Positions 40,141 through 50,548 of a DNA stretch of 63,288 bases are shown in pieces. How positions within the stretch are numbered: the first letter of the stretch is position 1; the number at the start of each line of letters is the position of its first letter. The stretch comes from Desulfovibrio sp. Marseille-P6017 (GTDB lineage: Bacteria; Bacillota_A; Clostridia; Peptostreptococcales; Peptostreptococcaceae). A program made the position numbers and the translations under genes. The notes beneath the pieces are model-generated. The model did not search any database. It worked only from the letters and a program-made list of their open reading frames with translations, and was not told the DNA's origin. The stretch covers positions 1 to 63,288 of the forward strand of contig UWOR01000018.1 in assembly GCA_900604495.1 (NCBI GenBank). Reading direction: 5' to 3'.

Positions 40141-40166
40141 GCTGTAAGATTATAGGAGGTGCTAAT

Positions 40167-40796
40167 ATGAAAGGAATATTAGGTAAAAAAATAGGTATGA
40201 CTCAAATATTCACTGAAGTTGGTGCAGTAGTACCAGTAACAGTTGTTGAAGCAGGACCTGTTGTTGTAACTCAAATAAAAACTGTTGAAAAAGACGGATA
40301 TAATGCAGTTCAAGTTGGTTTTGGAGATGTTAAAGAGAAATCTTTAAACAAACCTCAAAAAGGACATTTAGCTGCTGCTAATACTTTAAAGAAACATTTA
40401 AAAGAATTCAGAGTTGATTCTGTAGAAGGATATACTGTTGGACAAGAAATAAAAGCTGACTTATTCGCTGCAGGAGAAATGATAGATGTAACTGGAATAT
40501 CTAAAGGTAAAGGATTCCAAGGTCCAATAAAGAGACATGGACAATCTAGAGGACCAGAATCTCACGGTTCTAGATACCACAGAAGACCAGGTTCAATGGG
40601 TGCTTGTTCATTCCCTGGTAGAGTATTCAAAAACAAAAAATTAGCTGGACACATGGGTAGCGTTAAAGTTACTGTTCAAAACTTAGAAGTAGTTAGAATA
40701 GATGCTGAAAAGAACCTTATATTAGTAAAAGGTGCTATACCAGGAGCTAAAGGTTCAGTAGTAACTATAAAAGAAGCAGTTAAAGCTTCTAAATAA
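40167..40796 (+). CDS. rplC: Ribosomal protein L3
   Basis: Early large-subunit assembly protein of 209 residues, reaching toward the peptidyl transferase centre. It starts [15 protein letters not shown], and its central extension is [34 protein letters not shown] precedes the ATG at 40167; the upstream in-frame TTG at 40131 would sit in the second hairpin and has no site. Confidence 0.98.
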   Translation: MKGILGKKIGMTQIFTEVGAVVPVTVVEAGPVVVTQIKTVEKDGYNAVQVGFGDVKEKSLNKPQKGHLAAANTLKKHLKEFRVDSVEGYTVGQEIKADLFAAGEMIDVTGISKGKGFQGPIKRHGQSRGPESHGSRYHRRPGSMGACSFPGRVFKNKKLAGHMGSVKVTVQNLEVVRIDAEKNLILVKGAIPGAKGSVVTIKEAVKASK

Positions 40797-40824
40797 TAAC
40801 TAACCTAAGAAAGGAGGAAGCATA

Positions 40825-41448
40825 ATGCCAAAATTAAATGTATTAAATATTAATGGACAAAATGTTGGAGAAATAGAATTAGCTGATTCTATATTCAACG
40901 TAGAAGTTAATGAACACGTTTTATACGAAGTTGTTAAAAACCAATTAGCAAACAAGAGACAAGGTACTCAATCTGCTAAAACTAGAGCAGAAGTTAGAGG
41001 TGGCGGAAGAAAACCTTGGAAACAAAAAGGAACTGGTAGAGCTAGACAAGGTTCTATAAGAGCCGTACAATGGGTTGGTGGAGGAGTTGCTTTCGCACCA
41101 AAACCAAGAAACTACAGCTACACTTTACCAAGAAAAGTTAGAAGATTAGCTATGAAGAGTGCTTTAACTTCTAAAGTACAAAACAACGAAATAATAGTAT
41201 TAGATTCTTTCAACATGGAAGCTCCTAAGACTAAAGAATTCGTTCAAATATTAAAAAATGTAAATGCTGCTAAGAAAGCTTTAGTAGTAACTGCTGAAAA
41301 TAACACTAACGTTATAAAATCAGCTGCAAACGTAGAAGGTGTTGCAACTGCTACAGTTAACACTATAAACGTTTACGATATATTAAAATATGATTCATTC
41401 ATAATAACAACAGACGCTGTTAAAAAAGTGGAGGAGGTGTACGCATAA
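40825..41448 (+). CDS. rplD: Ribosomal protein L4
   Basis: Large-subunit protein of 207 residues whose loop lines the exit tunnel. The loop region is [19 protein letters not shown] (near 63-81), which is also where macrolide-resistance mutations arise in other bacteria; here it looks wild type. AAAGGAGGAAG precedes the ATG. The stop overlaps the rplW start by one base (TAATG), indicating translational coupling. Confidence 0.98.
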   Translation: MPKLNVLNINGQNVGEIELADSIFNVEVNEHVLYEVVKNQLANKRQGTQSAKTRAEVRGGGRKPWKQKGTGRARQGSIRAVQWVGGGVAFAPKPRNYSYTLPRKVRRLAMKSALTSKVQNNEIIVLDSFNMEAPKTKEFVQILKNVNAAKKALVVTAENNTNVIKSAANVEGVATATVNTINVYDILKYDSFIITTDAVKKVEEVYA

Positions 41449-41738
41449 TGACTAATCCACATGATATAATAATAAAGCCAGTTGTAACTGAGCAAAGTAT
41501 GGCTGACATGGTTGAGAAAAAATATACTTTTGTAGTAGCAAAGTCTGCTAACAAAACTGAAATAAAGAAAGCTGTAGAAAAAGTTTTCGGAGTTAACGTT
41601 GAAAAAGTAAACACAATGAACTACGATGGAAAAGTTAAAAGAATGGGTAGATCTGAAGGAAGAACTGCAAGCTTCAAAAAAGCAGTGGTTAAATTAGCTG
41701 CTGATAGCAAAGAAATAGAATTCTTCCAAGGTATGTAA
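41448..41738 (+). CDS. rplW: Ribosomal protein L23
   Basis: Large-subunit protein of 96 residues at the tunnel exit, docking site for trigger factor and SRP. It begins with [13 protein letters not shown] and has the extended loop [19 protein letters not shown]. Its start overlaps the rplD stop, and its site GGAGGAGGTG lies inside the rplD end. Confidence 0.98.
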   Translation: MTNPHDIIIKPVVTEQSMADMVEKKYTFVVAKSANKTEIKKAVEKVFGVNVEKVNTMNYDGKVKRMGRSEGRTASFKKAVVKLAADSKEIEFFQGM

Positions 41739-41768
41739 TACCCCTAATTAACAAAGGAGGGAAAACAG

Positions 41769-42599
41769 ATGGCTATAAAAAAGTTTAAACCAACTTCTCC
41801 TGCCTTAAGACAAATGACAGTTTTAGTTTCTGATGAAATAACTTGCAACGAACCAGAAAAATCTCTTTTAGTTTCATTAAAGAAAAACTCTGGTAGAAAT
41901 GCACACGGGAAAATAACTGTTCGTCACAGAGGTGGAGGAAACAGAAGAAAATATAGAATAATAGATTTCAAGAGAAATAAAGATGGTATACCTGCAAAGG
42001 TTGCTACAATAGAATATGATCCAAACAGAACTGCTAACATAGCTTTATTAAACTATGCAGATGGTGAAAAGAGATATATATTAGCTCCTGTAGGATTAAA
42101 AGTTGGAGATACTGTATTATCAGGACCAACTGCTGACATAAAACCAGGAAATGCTATGGCATTAAAAGATATGCCAGTTGGTACAGTTGTACACAACATA
42201 GAATTAAAGCCAGGAAAAGGAGCTCAGTTAGTTAGATCTGCTGGTGTTTCTGCTCAATTAATGGCTAAAGAAGGTAAATATGCTTTACTTAGATTACCAT
42301 CAGGTGAAATGAGATATGTAAGCATAAACTGTAAAGCTACTATAGGACAAGTTGGTAATATAGAGCACGGTAACGTAGTTATCGGTAAAGCAGGTAGAAA
42401 AAGACATATGGGTATAAGACCTACTGTAAGAGGTTCTGTAATGAACCCTAATGACCATCCACACGGTGGTGGTGAAGGTAGATCTCCAATAGGTAGACCA
42501 TCACCTGTTACTCCATGGGGTAAACCAGCTCTTGGATACAAAACTAGAAAGAAAAACAAAGCTTCTGATAAGTTAATAGTATCAAGAAGAACTAAATAA
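41769..42599 (+). CDS. rplB: Ribosomal protein L2
   Basis: Highly conserved large-subunit protein of 276 residues close to the peptidyl transferase centre. It contains [19 protein letters not shown] and the signature [19 protein letters not shown] with the conserved His. AAAGGAGGGA precedes the ATG. It sits in the standard S10 operon order before rpsS. Confidence 0.98.
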   Translation: MAIKKFKPTSPALRQMTVLVSDEITCNEPEKSLLVSLKKNSGRNAHGKITVRHRGGGNRRKYRIIDFKRNKDGIPAKVATIEYDPNRTANIALLNYADGEKRYILAPVGLKVGDTVLSGPTADIKPGNAMALKDMPVGTVVHNIELKPGKGAQLVRSAGVSAQLMAKEGKYALLRLPSGEMRYVSINCKATIGQVGNIEHGNVVIGKAGRKRHMGIRPTVRGSVMNPNDHPHGGGEGRSPIGRPSPVTPWGKPALGYKTRKKNKASDKLIVSRRTK

Positions 42600-42639
42600 T
42601 AAATTTTAATTTATTTGCCCGGGAAAGGAGGATATTAAA

Positions 42640-42921
42640 ATGTCAAGATCAACTAAAAAAGGACCTTTTATACATGCTAGACTTTTAAAGAAAGTTGAAG
42701 CTATGAATGAAAGCGGAAACAGAGAAGTAATAAAGACTTGGTCAAGAAGTTCAACAATATTCCCTCAAATGGTAGAGCATACTATTGCTGTACATGACGG
42801 AAGAAGACATGTTCCTGTTTATATAACAGAAGATATGGTTGGACATAAATTAGGTGAATTCGTTTCTACAAGAACTTTCAAAGGACACAAAGACGACGAA
42901 AAATCTAACAAAAGAAAATAA
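42640..42921 (+). CDS. rpsS: Ribosomal protein S19
   Basis: Small-subunit head protein of 93 residues contacting the A-site finger. It begins [17 protein letters not shown] and has [15 protein letters not shown] and [22 protein letters not shown] precedes the ATG. The order is rplB-rpsS-rplV. Confidence 0.98.
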   Translation: MSRSTKKGPFIHARLLKKVEAMNESGNREVIKTWSRSSTIFPQMVEHTIAVHDGRRHVPVYITEDMVGHKLGEFVSTRTFKGHKDDEKSNKRK

Positions 42922-42956
42922 TTATATATTTTGACTAGGGAAGGAGGAAGAACACA

Positions 42957-43298
42957 ATGGAAGCAAAAGCTACTGCAAAATTTGTACGTGTATCTCCAAG
43001 AAAAGCAGGTCAAGTATGTGACCTTGTAAGAGGAAAAAATGTTGATGAAGCATTAGCAATATTAAAGTACACTCCAAGAGGAGCGGCTTCAATAATAGCT
43101 AAGGTTGTTAAATCTGCTAAAGCTAACGCTGAAAATAATCACGAGATGGACGTTGAAAAATTATATATAGATTCAATAGTTGCTAACCAAGGACCTACAA
43201 TAAAGAGATTTATGCCTAGAGCTATGGGTAGAGCTACTATGATAAGAAAAAGAACTTCTCACATAGAAGTTGTTGTTAAAGAAAAAAATAATAAATAG
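42957..43298 (+). CDS. rplV: Ribosomal protein L22
   Basis: Exit-tunnel protein of 113 residues. It begins with [19 protein letters not shown], and the beta-hairpin tip is [31 protein letters not shown] precedes the ATG. The rpsC start is 16 bases after the stop. Confidence 0.98.
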   Translation: MEAKATAKFVRVSPRKAGQVCDLVRGKNVDEALAILKYTPRGAASIIAKVVKSAKANAENNHEMDVEKLYIDSIVANQGPTIKRFMPRAMGRATMIRKRTSHIEVVVKEKNNK

Positions 43299-43313
43299 AT
43301 AGGAGGGAAAACA

Positions 43314-44129
43314 ATGGGACAAAAGGTTAACCCACACGGACTGAGAGTCGGTGTTATAAAAGATTGGGATTCAAGATGGTTTACAACTGATAAAAAAGAG
43401 TTCGGAAACTTAATATTAGAAGACCACAATGTACGTAAATTCTTAAAGAATAAATTATACTCTGCTGGAGTTGCTAAGATAGAAATAGAAAGATCAGCAA
43501 ACAAGTTAAAATTAGACTTACACGTTGCTAAGCCAGGTGTAGTTATAGGAAAAGCTGGTGCTGGTATAGAAGCTTTAAAAGCAGAATTAGAAAAAATGAC
43601 AAAGAAAAATGTTATAGTTAATATCGTTGAAGTAAGAAGCATCGATAAAAACGCTCAATTAGTAGCTGAAAACATAGCATTAGCTATCGAAAGAAGGGTA
43701 GCTTTCAGAAGAGCTATGAAACAAGCTATACAAAGAGCTTTAAAATCAGGAGCTAAAGGTATAAAAGTTTCTGCATCTGGAAGATTAGGTGGAGCTGAAA
43801 TGGCTAGAACTGAAGGATACAGCGAAGGAAATGTACCTTTACAAACATTAAGATCTGATATCGATTACGGATTTGCTGAAGCTGATACTACTTACGGAAA
43901 AATAGGTATCAAAGTTTGGGTATGCAACGGAGAAGTTTTACCAACTAAAAACGGAGTAAACCCAAGAGAAGAAAGAAGAAACGATAGAAGAAATAATAAG
44001 AGAAACGATAGAAGAAACGATAATAGAAGAAACAATTCTAGAGGAAACGACAGAGGAAACAACAGAGGACAAAGACCTCAAGGACAAAGACCTCAAAGAC
44101 CTCAAAGAACTGAAAACAAAGAAAACTAA
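43314..44129 (+). CDS. rpsC: Ribosomal protein S3 with long Arg/Asn-rich tail
   Basis: Small-subunit protein at the mRNA entry channel, part of the ribosomal helicase. KH-domain motif [17 protein letters not shown] lies near 80, and the C-terminal domain has [18 protein letters not shown]. The folded part ends near residue 220, the usual family length. It is followed by about 51 residues of Arg, Asn, Asp, Gly, Gln and Pro in short repeats (RRND, RGND, QRPQ), for 271 in all. The DNA there repeats AGAAACGATAGA-like units. AGGAGGGA precedes the ATG. Confidence 0.97.
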   Translation: MGQKVNPHGLRVGVIKDWDSRWFTTDKKEFGNLILEDHNVRKFLKNKLYSAGVAKIEIERSANKLKLDLHVAKPGVVIGKAGAGIEALKAELEKMTKKNVIVNIVEVRSIDKNAQLVAENIALAIERRVAFRRAMKQAIQRALKSGAKGIKVSASGRLGGAEMARTEGYSEGNVPLQTLRSDIDYGFAEADTTYGKIGIKVWVCNGEVLPTKNGVNPREERRNDRRNNKRNDRRNDNRRNNSRGNDRGNNRGQRPQGQRPQRPQRTENKEN

Positions 44130-44162
44130 AATTAGTAAGGTTCAAGGAAGGAGGAAATTCTC

Positions 44163-44594
44163 ATGTTAATGCCAAAGAGAGTAAAACGTCGTAGAGTTCA
44201 CAGAGGAAGTATGGCTGGTAAAGCTCAAAAAGGTAACAAAGTTACTTATGGTGAATTCGGATTAATGGCTATGGAAGCTTCTTGGATAACTTCTAACCAA
44301 ATAGAAGCTGCCAGAATCGCGATGACTAGATATATAAAAAGAGGCGGAAAGGTTTGGATAAAAATATTCCCTCATAAGCCTGTAACAAGAAAACCTGCTG
44401 AAACTCGTATGGGTGCTGGTAAAGGTTCACCAGAATACTGGGTAGCAGTAGTTAAGCCAGGTAGAGTAATGTTCGAATTAGCTGGTGTAGATGAAGCTAA
44501 AGCAAGAGAAGCTATGAGACTTGCAATGCACAAACTTCCTGTTAAATGTAAGTTTGTAAAGAAAGAAGATTTAGAAGTAAAGGGTGGTGAATAG
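44163..44594 (+). CDS. rplP: Ribosomal protein L16
   Basis: Large-subunit protein of 143 residues that positions A-site tRNA. It begins [15 protein letters not shown] and has [20 protein letters not shown] and [28 protein letters not shown] precedes the ATG. The last codons contain the rpmC ribosome-binding site; rpmC starts one base after the stop. Confidence 0.98.
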   Translation: MLMPKRVKRRRVHRGSMAGKAQKGNKVTYGEFGLMAMEASWITSNQIEAARIAMTRYIKRGGKVWIKIFPHKPVTRKPAETRMGAGKGSPEYWVAVVKPGRVMFELAGVDEAKAREAMRLAMHKLPVKCKFVKKEDLEVKGGE

Positions 44595-44595
44595 G

Positions 44596-44799
44596 ATGAA
44601 AGCTAAAGAATTAAGAGATTTAACAAGCGAAGAGCTAATGAATAAATTAAATGACTTCAAAAGTGAATTATTTAGCTTAAGATTCCAATTAGCTACTGGT
44701 CAATTAGAAAACACAGCAAGAATCAAGTTTGTGAAAAAGGATATAGCTAGAGTAAAAACTATCCTTGCTGAAAGAAAGTTAAACGAAACTAGAGCTTAA
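44596..44799 (+). CDS. rpmC: Ribosomal protein L29
   Basis: A 67-residue, two-helix large-subunit protein near the tunnel exit. It begins [14 protein letters not shown] and contains [18 protein letters not shown]. The ATG at 44596 uses GGGTGGTGA at the end of rplP; an upstream GTG at 44584 lies within that site. rpsQ follows 21 bases later. Confidence 0.97.
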   Translation: MKAKELRDLTSEELMNKLNDFKSELFSLRFQLATGQLENTARIKFVKKDIARVKTILAERKLNETRA

Positions 44800-44820
44800 T
44801 TGGAAAGGAGGCTTTTTAAC

Positions 44821-45075
44821 ATGGAAAGAGGAAGAAGAAAAGTAAGAGTAGGCCGTGTTGTAAGTGACAAAATGGACAAAACTATAGTAGTTGCTGTTGA
44901 AGATTTCGTACGTCATCCATTATATAATAAGCCAGTTAAGAGAACTAAGAAGTTCAAGGCTCATGATGAAAACAACGTATGCAGAATCGGAGATAGAGTT
45001 AAAATAATGGAAACTAGACCTTTATCTAAAGATAAGAGATTCAGACTAGTTGAAGTTGTTGAAAAAGTTAAGTAG
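44821..45075 (+). CDS. rpsQ: Ribosomal protein S17
   Basis: Small-subunit OB-fold protein of 84 residues that binds the 5' domain of 16S rRNA. It contains [18 protein letters not shown] and [20 protein letters not shown]. The ATG at 44821 follows GGAAAGGAGG; a TTG at 44800 would start inside that site. rplN follows. Confidence 0.97.
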   Translation: MERGRRKVRVGRVVSDKMDKTIVVAVEDFVRHPLYNKPVKRTKKFKAHDENNVCRIGDRVKIMETRPLSKDKRFRLVEVVEKVK

Positions 45076-45101
45076 TTTTTTGGAAAAGGAGGGATTACGA
45101 T

Positions 45102-45470
45102 ATGGTACAACAAGAGACACGTTTAAAAGTTGCGGATAACTCTGGTGCAAAAGAATTACTTTGTATTCGTGTACTAGGTGGAAGTAAAAGAAGATATGGT
45201 AATATAGGCGACGTAATAGTTGCTACTGTTAAAAGTGCAACACCAGGTGGAGTTGTAAAAAAAGGTAAAGTTGTTAAAGCTGTTATAGTAAGAAGTAAAA
45301 AAGGCATAAGACGTAATGACGGAAGTTATATAGCTTTCGACGAGAATGCTGCAGTTATAATCAAAGATGATAAGACTCCAGTAGGAACTCGTATATTCGG
45401 GCCTGTTGCTAGAGAGTTAAGAGATAATGATTTCATGAAGATAGTTTCTCTTGCTCCAGAAGTACTATAA
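45102..45470 (+). CDS. rplN: Ribosomal protein L14
   Basis: Large-subunit interface protein of 122 residues, target of the silencing factor RsfS. It begins [19 protein letters not shown] and contains [25 protein letters not shown] core and [24 protein letters not shown] end. AAAGGAGGGA precedes the ATG. It opens the spc part of the cluster. Confidence 0.98.
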   Translation: MVQQETRLKVADNSGAKELLCIRVLGGSKRRYGNIGDVIVATVKSATPGGVVKKGKVVKAVIVRSKKGIRRNDGSYIAFDENAAVIIKDDKTPVGTRIFGPVARELRDNDFMKIVSLAPEVL

Positions 45471-45489
45471 TAAGGAGGTGCAATAGGAC

Positions 45490-45798
45490 ATGATGCGTGT
45501 TAAAAAAGGCGACACTGTTGTAGTAATAGCAGGAAAAGATAAAGGTAAAAAAGGTACAGTTGTTAAGGTTATGCCAAAAGCTAATAGAGTATTAGTTGAA
45601 GGTGTTAACGTAATAACAAAACACCAAAAGCCAAGTGCTATGAATCCACAAGGTGGAATAATAAATAAAGAAGCCCCAATTCATATATCTAACGTTATGC
45701 CATTAGATCCTGAAACAGGAAAAGGGACAAGAGTTAGATTTGAAATTAAAGATGGGAAAAAAGTAAGAGTATCAGTAAAGAGCGGAAAAGAAATATAA
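45490..45798 (+). CDS. rplX: Ribosomal protein L24
   Basis: Large-subunit assembly initiator of 102 residues with an N-terminal KOW motif ([19 protein letters not shown]). The later [12 protein letters not shown] is typical. AAGGAGGTG lies 10 bases before the ATG at 45490; the next codon is also ATG (45493), so the start is uncertain by one residue. Confidence 0.97.
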   Translation: MMRVKKGDTVVVIAGKDKGKKGTVVKVMPKANRVLVEGVNVITKHQKPSAMNPQGGIINKEAPIHISNVMPLDPETGKGTRVRFEIKDGKKVRVSVKSGKEI

Positions 45799-45823
45799 TA
45801 TAGCTTGAAAGGAGGGACCTTAA

Positions 45824-46366
45824 ATGGCTTCTAGATTACAAGAAAAATATATGAAAGAAGTTGCTCCTGCTTTAATGGAGAAATTTGGATACAAAAACGT
45901 TATGGAAATACCTAAGTTAGACAAAATAGTTATAAACATGGGTATAGGTGACGCTAGAGAAAATCCAAAAGGCTTAGAAAAAGCTGTTGAAGAAATGGAA
46001 ATAATATCTGGTCAAAAGCCAGTTGTTACTAGAGCAAGAAAATCTGTTGCAAACTTCAAATTAAGAGAAGGTATGCCAATAGGTGCTAAAGTAACTTTAA
46101 GAGCAGACAAAATGTTCTACTTCATGGACAAATTAGTATCTGTATCTTTACCAAGAGTTAGAGACTTCAGAGGTGTTAATGCTAATGCATTCGATGGAAG
46201 AGGTAACTACGCTTTAGGTGTTAAAGAGCAATTAATATTCCCTGAAATAGAGTACGATAAAGTAGATAAAGTAAGAGGAATGGATATAATATTCGTTACA
46301 ACTGCTAAAACAGACGAAGAAGCTCGTGAATTATTAAAATTATTAGGAATGCCGTTTTCTAAGTAA
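45824..46366 (+). CDS. rplE: Ribosomal protein L5
   Basis: Large-subunit protein of 180 residues that binds 5S rRNA in the central protuberance. It contains [37 protein letters not shown] and [28 protein letters not shown] precedes the ATG. The last codons take part in a potential switch hairpin with the spacer to rpsN. Confidence 0.98.
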   Translation: MASRLQEKYMKEVAPALMEKFGYKNVMEIPKLDKIVINMGIGDARENPKGLEKAVEEMEIISGQKPVVTRARKSVANFKLREGMPIGAKVTLRADKMFYFMDKLVSVSLPRVRDFRGVNANAFDGRGNYALGVKEQLIFPEIEYDKVDKVRGMDIIFVTTAKTDEEARELLKLLGMPFSK

Positions 46367-46390
46367 GCTTAGAAAATGTCATTTTCTAAG
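46355..46390 (+). promoter_or_regulatory. Alternating hairpins at the rplE-rpsN junction
   Basis: TTTTCTAAG (46355-46363, in rplE), CTTAGAAAAT (46368-46377) and ATTTTCTAAG (46381-46390) occur in a row. The middle copy can pair with either neighbour: 9 bp with a 4-base loop or 10 bp with a 3-base loop. The second hairpin ends 10 bases before the rpsN ribosome-binding site. Confidence 0.55.
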
Positions 46391-46413
46391 CGAAATCAAA
46401 GGAGGGAATTCCA

Positions 46414-46599
46414 GTGGCAAGAAAAGCAATGGTTGTTAAACAACAAAGAAAGCAAAAATACGCTACTAGAGAGTATACAAGATGTAGCATATGTGGAAGA
46501 CCACATTCAGTATTAAGAAAATTCGGTATATGCCGTATATGCTTTAGAGAATTAGCTTATAAAGGTCAAATACCTGGTGTTAGAAAAGCAAGCTGGTAG
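46414..46599 (+). CDS. rpsN: Ribosomal protein S14, zinc-binding type
   Basis: A 61-residue S14 with four cysteines in two CxxC pairs (C24/C27, C40/C43), the short zinc form. It begins [16 protein letters not shown]. The start codon is GTG, with AAAGGAGGGA upstream. A hairpin lies between the rplE stop and this site, which may tune S14 translation. Confidence 0.97.
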   Translation: MARKAMVVKQQRKQKYATREYTRCSICGRPHSVLRKFGICRICFRELAYKGQIPGVRKASW

Positions 46600-46632
46600 A
46601 AACCAGTTAACAAATGGAAGGAGGGTTTCAAT

Positions 46633-47031
46633 ATGACAATGACAGATCCAATTGCAGATATGCTTACACGTATAAGAAACGCTAACGTTGTTAAGCATGA
46701 AACTGTTGACGTTCCTGCTTCTAATATGAAGAAAGAATTAGCTAGAATCTTATTAGAAGAAGGTTTCGTTAGAGGTTACGATGTTATAGAAGATGGAAAG
46801 CAAGGAATAATAAGAATACAATTAAAGTACGGACAATCAGGCGAAAGAGTTATATCAGGACTTAAGAGAATATCTAAGCCAGGTATGAGAGTTTACGCTG
46901 CTAACCATGAAATACCAAAGGTATTAAATGGATTAGGAATATCAGTTATATCTACTTCAAAAGGTATATTAACTGACAAGCAAGCAAGAAAAGAAAATGT
47001 TGGTGGAGAAGTAATCTGCTACGTTTGGTAA
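46633..47031 (+). CDS. rpsH: Ribosomal protein S8
   Basis: Small-subunit central-domain protein of 132 residues; in Escherichia coli it is the repressor of the spc operon. It begins [19 protein letters not shown] and ends with the conserved [21 protein letters not shown] region. GAAGGAGGG precedes the ATG at 46633; a second ATG two codons later is possible. Confidence 0.98.
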   Translation: MTMTDPIADMLTRIRNANVVKHETVDVPASNMKKELARILLEEGFVRGYDVIEDGKQGIIRIQLKYGQSGERVISGLKRISKPGMRVYAANHEIPKVLNGLGISVISTSKGILTDKQARKENVGGEVICYVW

Positions 47032-47061
47032 TATAAACGAACAATGTAAGGAGGTGCGACT

Positions 47062-47604
47062 ATGTCAAGAATAGGTGTTAAGCCAATAACTGTACCAGCT
47101 GGTGTTGAAGTAACTATAGCAGAAGGAAACTTAGTTACAGTTAAAGGACCTAAAGGAACTTTATCTAAGCAATTCGATGGTGCTATGATAATAAAGCAAG
47201 AAGAAAATACTATAACTGTTGAAAGACCTACTAACAACAAAAACCACAGATCATTACACGGGTTAACTAGAACGTTAATAGATAACATGGTAGTTGGTGT
47301 TACTAACGGATTCGAAAAGAAATTAGAATTAGTTGGGGTTGGATACAGAGCTCAAAAACAAGGAAAGAAATTAGTTATGAACTTAGGATTCTCTCATCCA
47401 GTAGAAATGGAAGATCCAGAAGGAATAACTGTTGAAGCTCCTAACCAAACTGAGTTAATAGTTAAAGGTATAGATAAGCAATTAGTAGGAAACTACGCTG
47501 CTAAGATAAGAGACTGGAGAAAGCCAGAGCCATACAAAGGTAAAGGTATAAGATACGCTGGTGAAGTTGTAAGACGTAAAGAAGGTAAAACTGGTAAAAA
47601 ATAA
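47062..47604 (+). CDS. rplF: Ribosomal protein L6
   Basis: Large-subunit protein of 180 residues near the factor-binding site, with a duplicated fold. It begins [15 protein letters not shown], and the C-terminal part has [24 protein letters not shown] signature. AAGGAGGTG precedes the ATG. rplR follows 34 bases later. Confidence 0.98.
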   Translation: MSRIGVKPITVPAGVEVTIAEGNLVTVKGPKGTLSKQFDGAMIIKQEENTITVERPTNNKNHRSLHGLTRTLIDNMVVGVTNGFEKKLELVGVGYRAQKQGKKLVMNLGFSHPVEMEDPEGITVEAPNQTELIVKGIDKQLVGNYAAKIRDWRKPEPYKGKGIRYAGEVVRRKEGKTGKK

Positions 47605-47638
47605 TACCAAACCTAAACGTTAAGAAAGGAGTGATCTC

Positions 47639-48007
47639 ATGTTAAAGAAAGCTGATAAAAACGCAAAAAGACTTCAAAGACATAAGAGAGTTCGTAAGAA
47701 AATATCTGGAACTACTCAAAGACCAAGATTATGTGTATTTAGAAGTTCAAACAATATATATGCTCAAATAATAGATGACACAAACAGAGTAACTCTTGTT
47801 TCTGCATCTTCTTTAGAAGCAGAAGTTAAGGGTGCTGTAAGTCACACTGGAAATAAAGCTGCAGCTAAAATGGTTGGTCAAATGATCGCTAAGAAAGCAG
47901 TAGAAAAAGGTATCACTGAGGTTGTATTTGACAGAGGTGGATACTTATATCACGGAAGAATACAAGAGTTAGCTGAAGGTGCTAGAGAAGCTGGTCTTAA
48001 GTTCTAA
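47639..48007 (+). CDS. rplR: Ribosomal protein L18
   Basis: 5S rRNA-binding protein of 122 residues. It contains [20 protein letters not shown] and the end [31 protein letters not shown] precedes the ATG. Neighbours rplF and rpsE keep the standard spc order. Confidence 0.98.
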   Translation: MLKKADKNAKRLQRHKRVRKKISGTTQRPRLCVFRSSNNIYAQIIDDTNRVTLVSASSLEAEVKGAVSHTGNKAAAKMVGQMIAKKAVEKGITEVVFDRGGYLYHGRIQELAEGAREAGLKF

Positions 48008-48036
48008 TTACATTAGAAATAAAGGAGGGAAAACAC

Positions 48037-48546
48037 ATGCTACGTCGTAAGCCGATAGATGCAAGACAACTTGATTTACAAGAAAGAGTTGTTGAAGTTA
48101 GACGTGTTACTAAAGTTGTTAAAGGTGGTAGAAACTTTAGATTCGCAGCTTTAGTTGTTGTAGGAGACGAAAACGGACACGTTGGTGTAGGTACTGGAAA
48201 AGCTATGGAAGTTCCAGATGCTATAAAAAAAGCAGTAGAAGATGCTAAGAAGAATCTTATAGAAGTACCAATGGTTGGTACAACTATTCCTCATCAAGTA
48301 AACGGACACTTTGGTGCTGGAAAAATATTAATAATGCCTGCTCAAGAAGGTACAGGAGTTATAGCTGGGGGACCTGCTAGAGCTGTACTTGAATTAGCTG
48401 GATTAAAAGACGTTAGAGCTAAATCTTTAGGATCTAACAACCCAAGAAATATGGTAAATGCTACAATAGAAGGACTTAACTCTCTTAAGACAGCTGAATC
48501 AATAGCTAAATTAAGAGGTAAAAAAGTTGAAGATCTTCTAGGGTAA
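48037..48546 (+). CDS. rpsE: Ribosomal protein S5
   Basis: Small-subunit fidelity protein of 169 residues, part of the mRNA entry helicase with S3 and S4. It has [19 protein letters not shown] with the spectinomycin loop and [27 protein letters not shown] precedes the ATG. rpmD begins 14 bases after the stop. Confidence 0.98.
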   Translation: MLRRKPIDARQLDLQERVVEVRRVTKVVKGGRNFRFAALVVVGDENGHVGVGTGKAMEVPDAIKKAVEDAKKNLIEVPMVGTTIPHQVNGHFGAGKILIMPAQEGTGVIAGGPARAVLELAGLKDVRAKSLGSNNPRNMVNATIEGLNSLKTAESIAKLRGKKVEDLLG

Positions 48547-48560
48547 GGAGGTAGTGTAAG

Positions 48561-48746
48561 ATGGCTAAATTACAAATAAAGTTAGTTAGAAGTACAATAG
48601 GAACTACTCCTAACCAAAGAAAAAACGTAGAAGCGTTAGGATTAAGAAAAAGAGAACAAGTAGTTGTTAAAGAAGATAATGCCCAAACAAGAGGGATGAT
48701 AAACAAAGTTAAGCATTTAGTTGAAGTAACTGAAATAGCTGAATAA
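48561..48746 (+). CDS. rpmD: Ribosomal protein L30
   Basis: A 61-residue large-subunit protein of the single-domain bacterial type. It contains [20 protein letters not shown], the family signature, and ends in IAE. AAGGAGGTAG precedes the ATG. It lies between rpsE and rplO as expected. Confidence 0.97.
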   Translation: MAKLQIKLVRSTIGTTPNQRKNVEALGLRKREQVVVKEDNAQTRGMINKVKHLVEVTEIAE

Positions 48747-48778
48747 TTATTGACTAGAAATAAAAGGAGGTGCTAACT

Positions 48779-49222
48779 ATGAAACTACATGAATTAAGAC
48801 CTGCTGAAGGTGCAGTTCAATCTAAGAAAAGATTAGGTAGAGGTACTGCTACTGGACAAGGTAAGACTGCGGGACGTGGACAAAAAGGACAAAAGTCTCG
48901 TTCAGGTGGTGGAGTAAGAGTTGGATTCGAAGGTGGACAAATGCCACTTGCTAGAAGACTTCCTAAGAGAGGTTTCAAGAATCCATTCAGAAAAGAATAC
49001 ACTGAAGTTAATGTTGAGTTATTAAACAGATTTGAAAACGGAACAGAAATAACTGCTGAAGTTTTAAAATCTACTGGAGCTATAAGCAAAATAGCTAAAG
49101 ATGGAATAAAAGTTTTAGGAAACGGAAACTTAGAAAAGGCTGTAACTGTTAAAGCTGCTAAGTTCACTGCTTCTGCTCAAGAAAAAATAGAAAAAGCTGG
49201 TGGGAAAGCAGAATTAGTTTAA
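48779..49222 (+). CDS. rplO: Ribosomal protein L15
   Basis: Late-assembly large-subunit protein of 147 residues. It begins [18 protein letters not shown], followed by the Gly/Arg-rich extension [20 protein letters not shown] that enters the rRNA core. The ATG at 48779 follows AAAGGAGGTG; a GTG at 48770 lies inside that site. secY follows. Confidence 0.97.
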   Translation: MKLHELRPAEGAVQSKKRLGRGTATGQGKTAGRGQKGQKSRSGGGVRVGFEGGQMPLARRLPKRGFKNPFRKEYTEVNVELLNRFENGTEITAEVLKSTGAISKIAKDGIKVLGNGNLEKAVTVKAAKFTASAQEKIEKAGGKAELV

Positions 49223-49267
49223 TCTAAAACTGCAAATTCTCAACCACTACAGGCGGGGTGAGTTAAC

Positions 49268-50536
49268 GTGCTATCACAGTTAAAACAAGCTTGGAAAATT
49301 AAAGACGTAAGAAAAAAAATATTATACACTTTAATGATGATTGTTGTATTTAGGATAGGCGCAACGATACCTGTTCCTGGAGTGAACACAAGTATTATAA
49401 AGGAGATGGTAGGTAACAATAGCCTACTTTCCCTGTATAATATGTTCACAGGGGGTGCATTCAGTAACTTTACATTATTTGCATTGGGAATAGGACCATA
49501 TATAACAGCATCTATTATCTTACAACTTTTAACTATTGGTTTTGAGAGCCTGGATGAACTCCAAAAATCAGGTGAAGAAGGTAAGAAAAAGATAAATAAG
49601 TATACTAAATACACAGCATTAGCACTAGCACTTGTACAAGCTATAGGTATTACACTTGGTGTAGTAAGAAGTGCCCTAAAAAATAATAATGTATTCTTTA
49701 TATGTACAGTTATACTAACACTAGTAGCAGCGAGTATGTTATTAATGTGGATAGGTGATAAGATTACAGAAAAAGGTTTAGGTAATGGTAGTTCGGTAAT
49801 AATATTTGTAGGTATTGTCTCTAGAGTACCGATTGATATTATGAATGCTATAAATATGGTGCAAAATGGAAATTTGGCTATATGGGCTGCAGCACTGTTA
49901 GTTGTAGTAATACTTCTTACAATAATGGCAGTTACATATATACAAGAAGCTACAAGAAAGATTCCAGTACAATACGCTAAAAGAGTTGTTGGAAGAAAAA
50001 CGTATGGAGGACAAAGTTCTCATATACCAATGAAAGTTAACCAATCAGGAGTTATACCAGTAATTTTTGCTAGTTCACTTTTAGCTTTCCCTCAAACTAT
50101 AGCAATGTTCATGGGATCAGATGCTCAAAACTTTGTTCAAACATACTTATCTCCTAATGGAGAAATAGGGTTTTGGATATATAGATCACTTGAAGTTCTA
50201 TTAATAGTATTCTTTGCTTATTTCTATACAACTGTATCATTTAATACAGAAGATATAGCAAATAATATGAAAAATAATGGTGGATTTATACCAGGTATAA
50301 GACCAGGAAAGCCTACAATAGATTATTTAAACAGAATATTATCAAGATTAACTCTAGCAGGAGCTATATTCCTTGCTGTAATATCTTTAATACCTGCGTT
50401 CGTTACGCATTATATGAGTGTAAGTATGAACTTAGCAGGTACATCACTATTAATAGTAGTTGGTGTTGCATTAGAACTTAAGAGACAATTAGAATCAAAC
50501 TTAGTTATGAGAAGCTATCAAGGTTTCTTAAAATAA
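49268..50536 (+). CDS. secY: Preprotein translocase subunit SecY
   Basis: Ten-span membrane channel of the Sec translocon, 422 residues. It starts with an amphipathic segment LKQAWKIKDVRKKILYTL and contains VPGVNTSIIKE (plug region), GIGPYITASIILQLL and the cytosolic loop YAKRVVGRKTYGGQSSHIPMKVNQSGVIPVIFA in parts. The start codon is GTG with GGCGGGGTGA upstream. It works with SecE encoded at 23942. adk follows 12 bases later. Confidence 0.97.
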   Translation: MLSQLKQAWKIKDVRKKILYTLMMIVVFRIGATIPVPGVNTSIIKEMVGNNSLLSLYNMFTGGAFSNFTLFALGIGPYITASIILQLLTIGFESLDELQKSGEEGKKKINKYTKYTALALALVQAIGITLGVVRSALKNNNVFFICTVILTLVAASMLLMWIGDKITEKGLGNGSSVIIFVGIVSRVPIDIMNAINMVQNGNLAIWAAALLVVVILLTIMAVTYIQEATRKIPVQYAKRVVGRKTYGGQSSHIPMKVNQSGVIPVIFASSLLAFPQTIAMFMGSDAQNFVQTYLSPNGEIGFWIYRSLEVLLIVFFAYFYTTVSFNTEDIANNMKNNGGFIPGIRPGKPTIDYLNRILSRLTLAGAIFLAVISLIPAFVTHYMSVSMNLAGTSLLIVVGVALELKRQLESNLVMRSYQGFLK

Positions 50537-50548
50537 GGAGATGATAAT

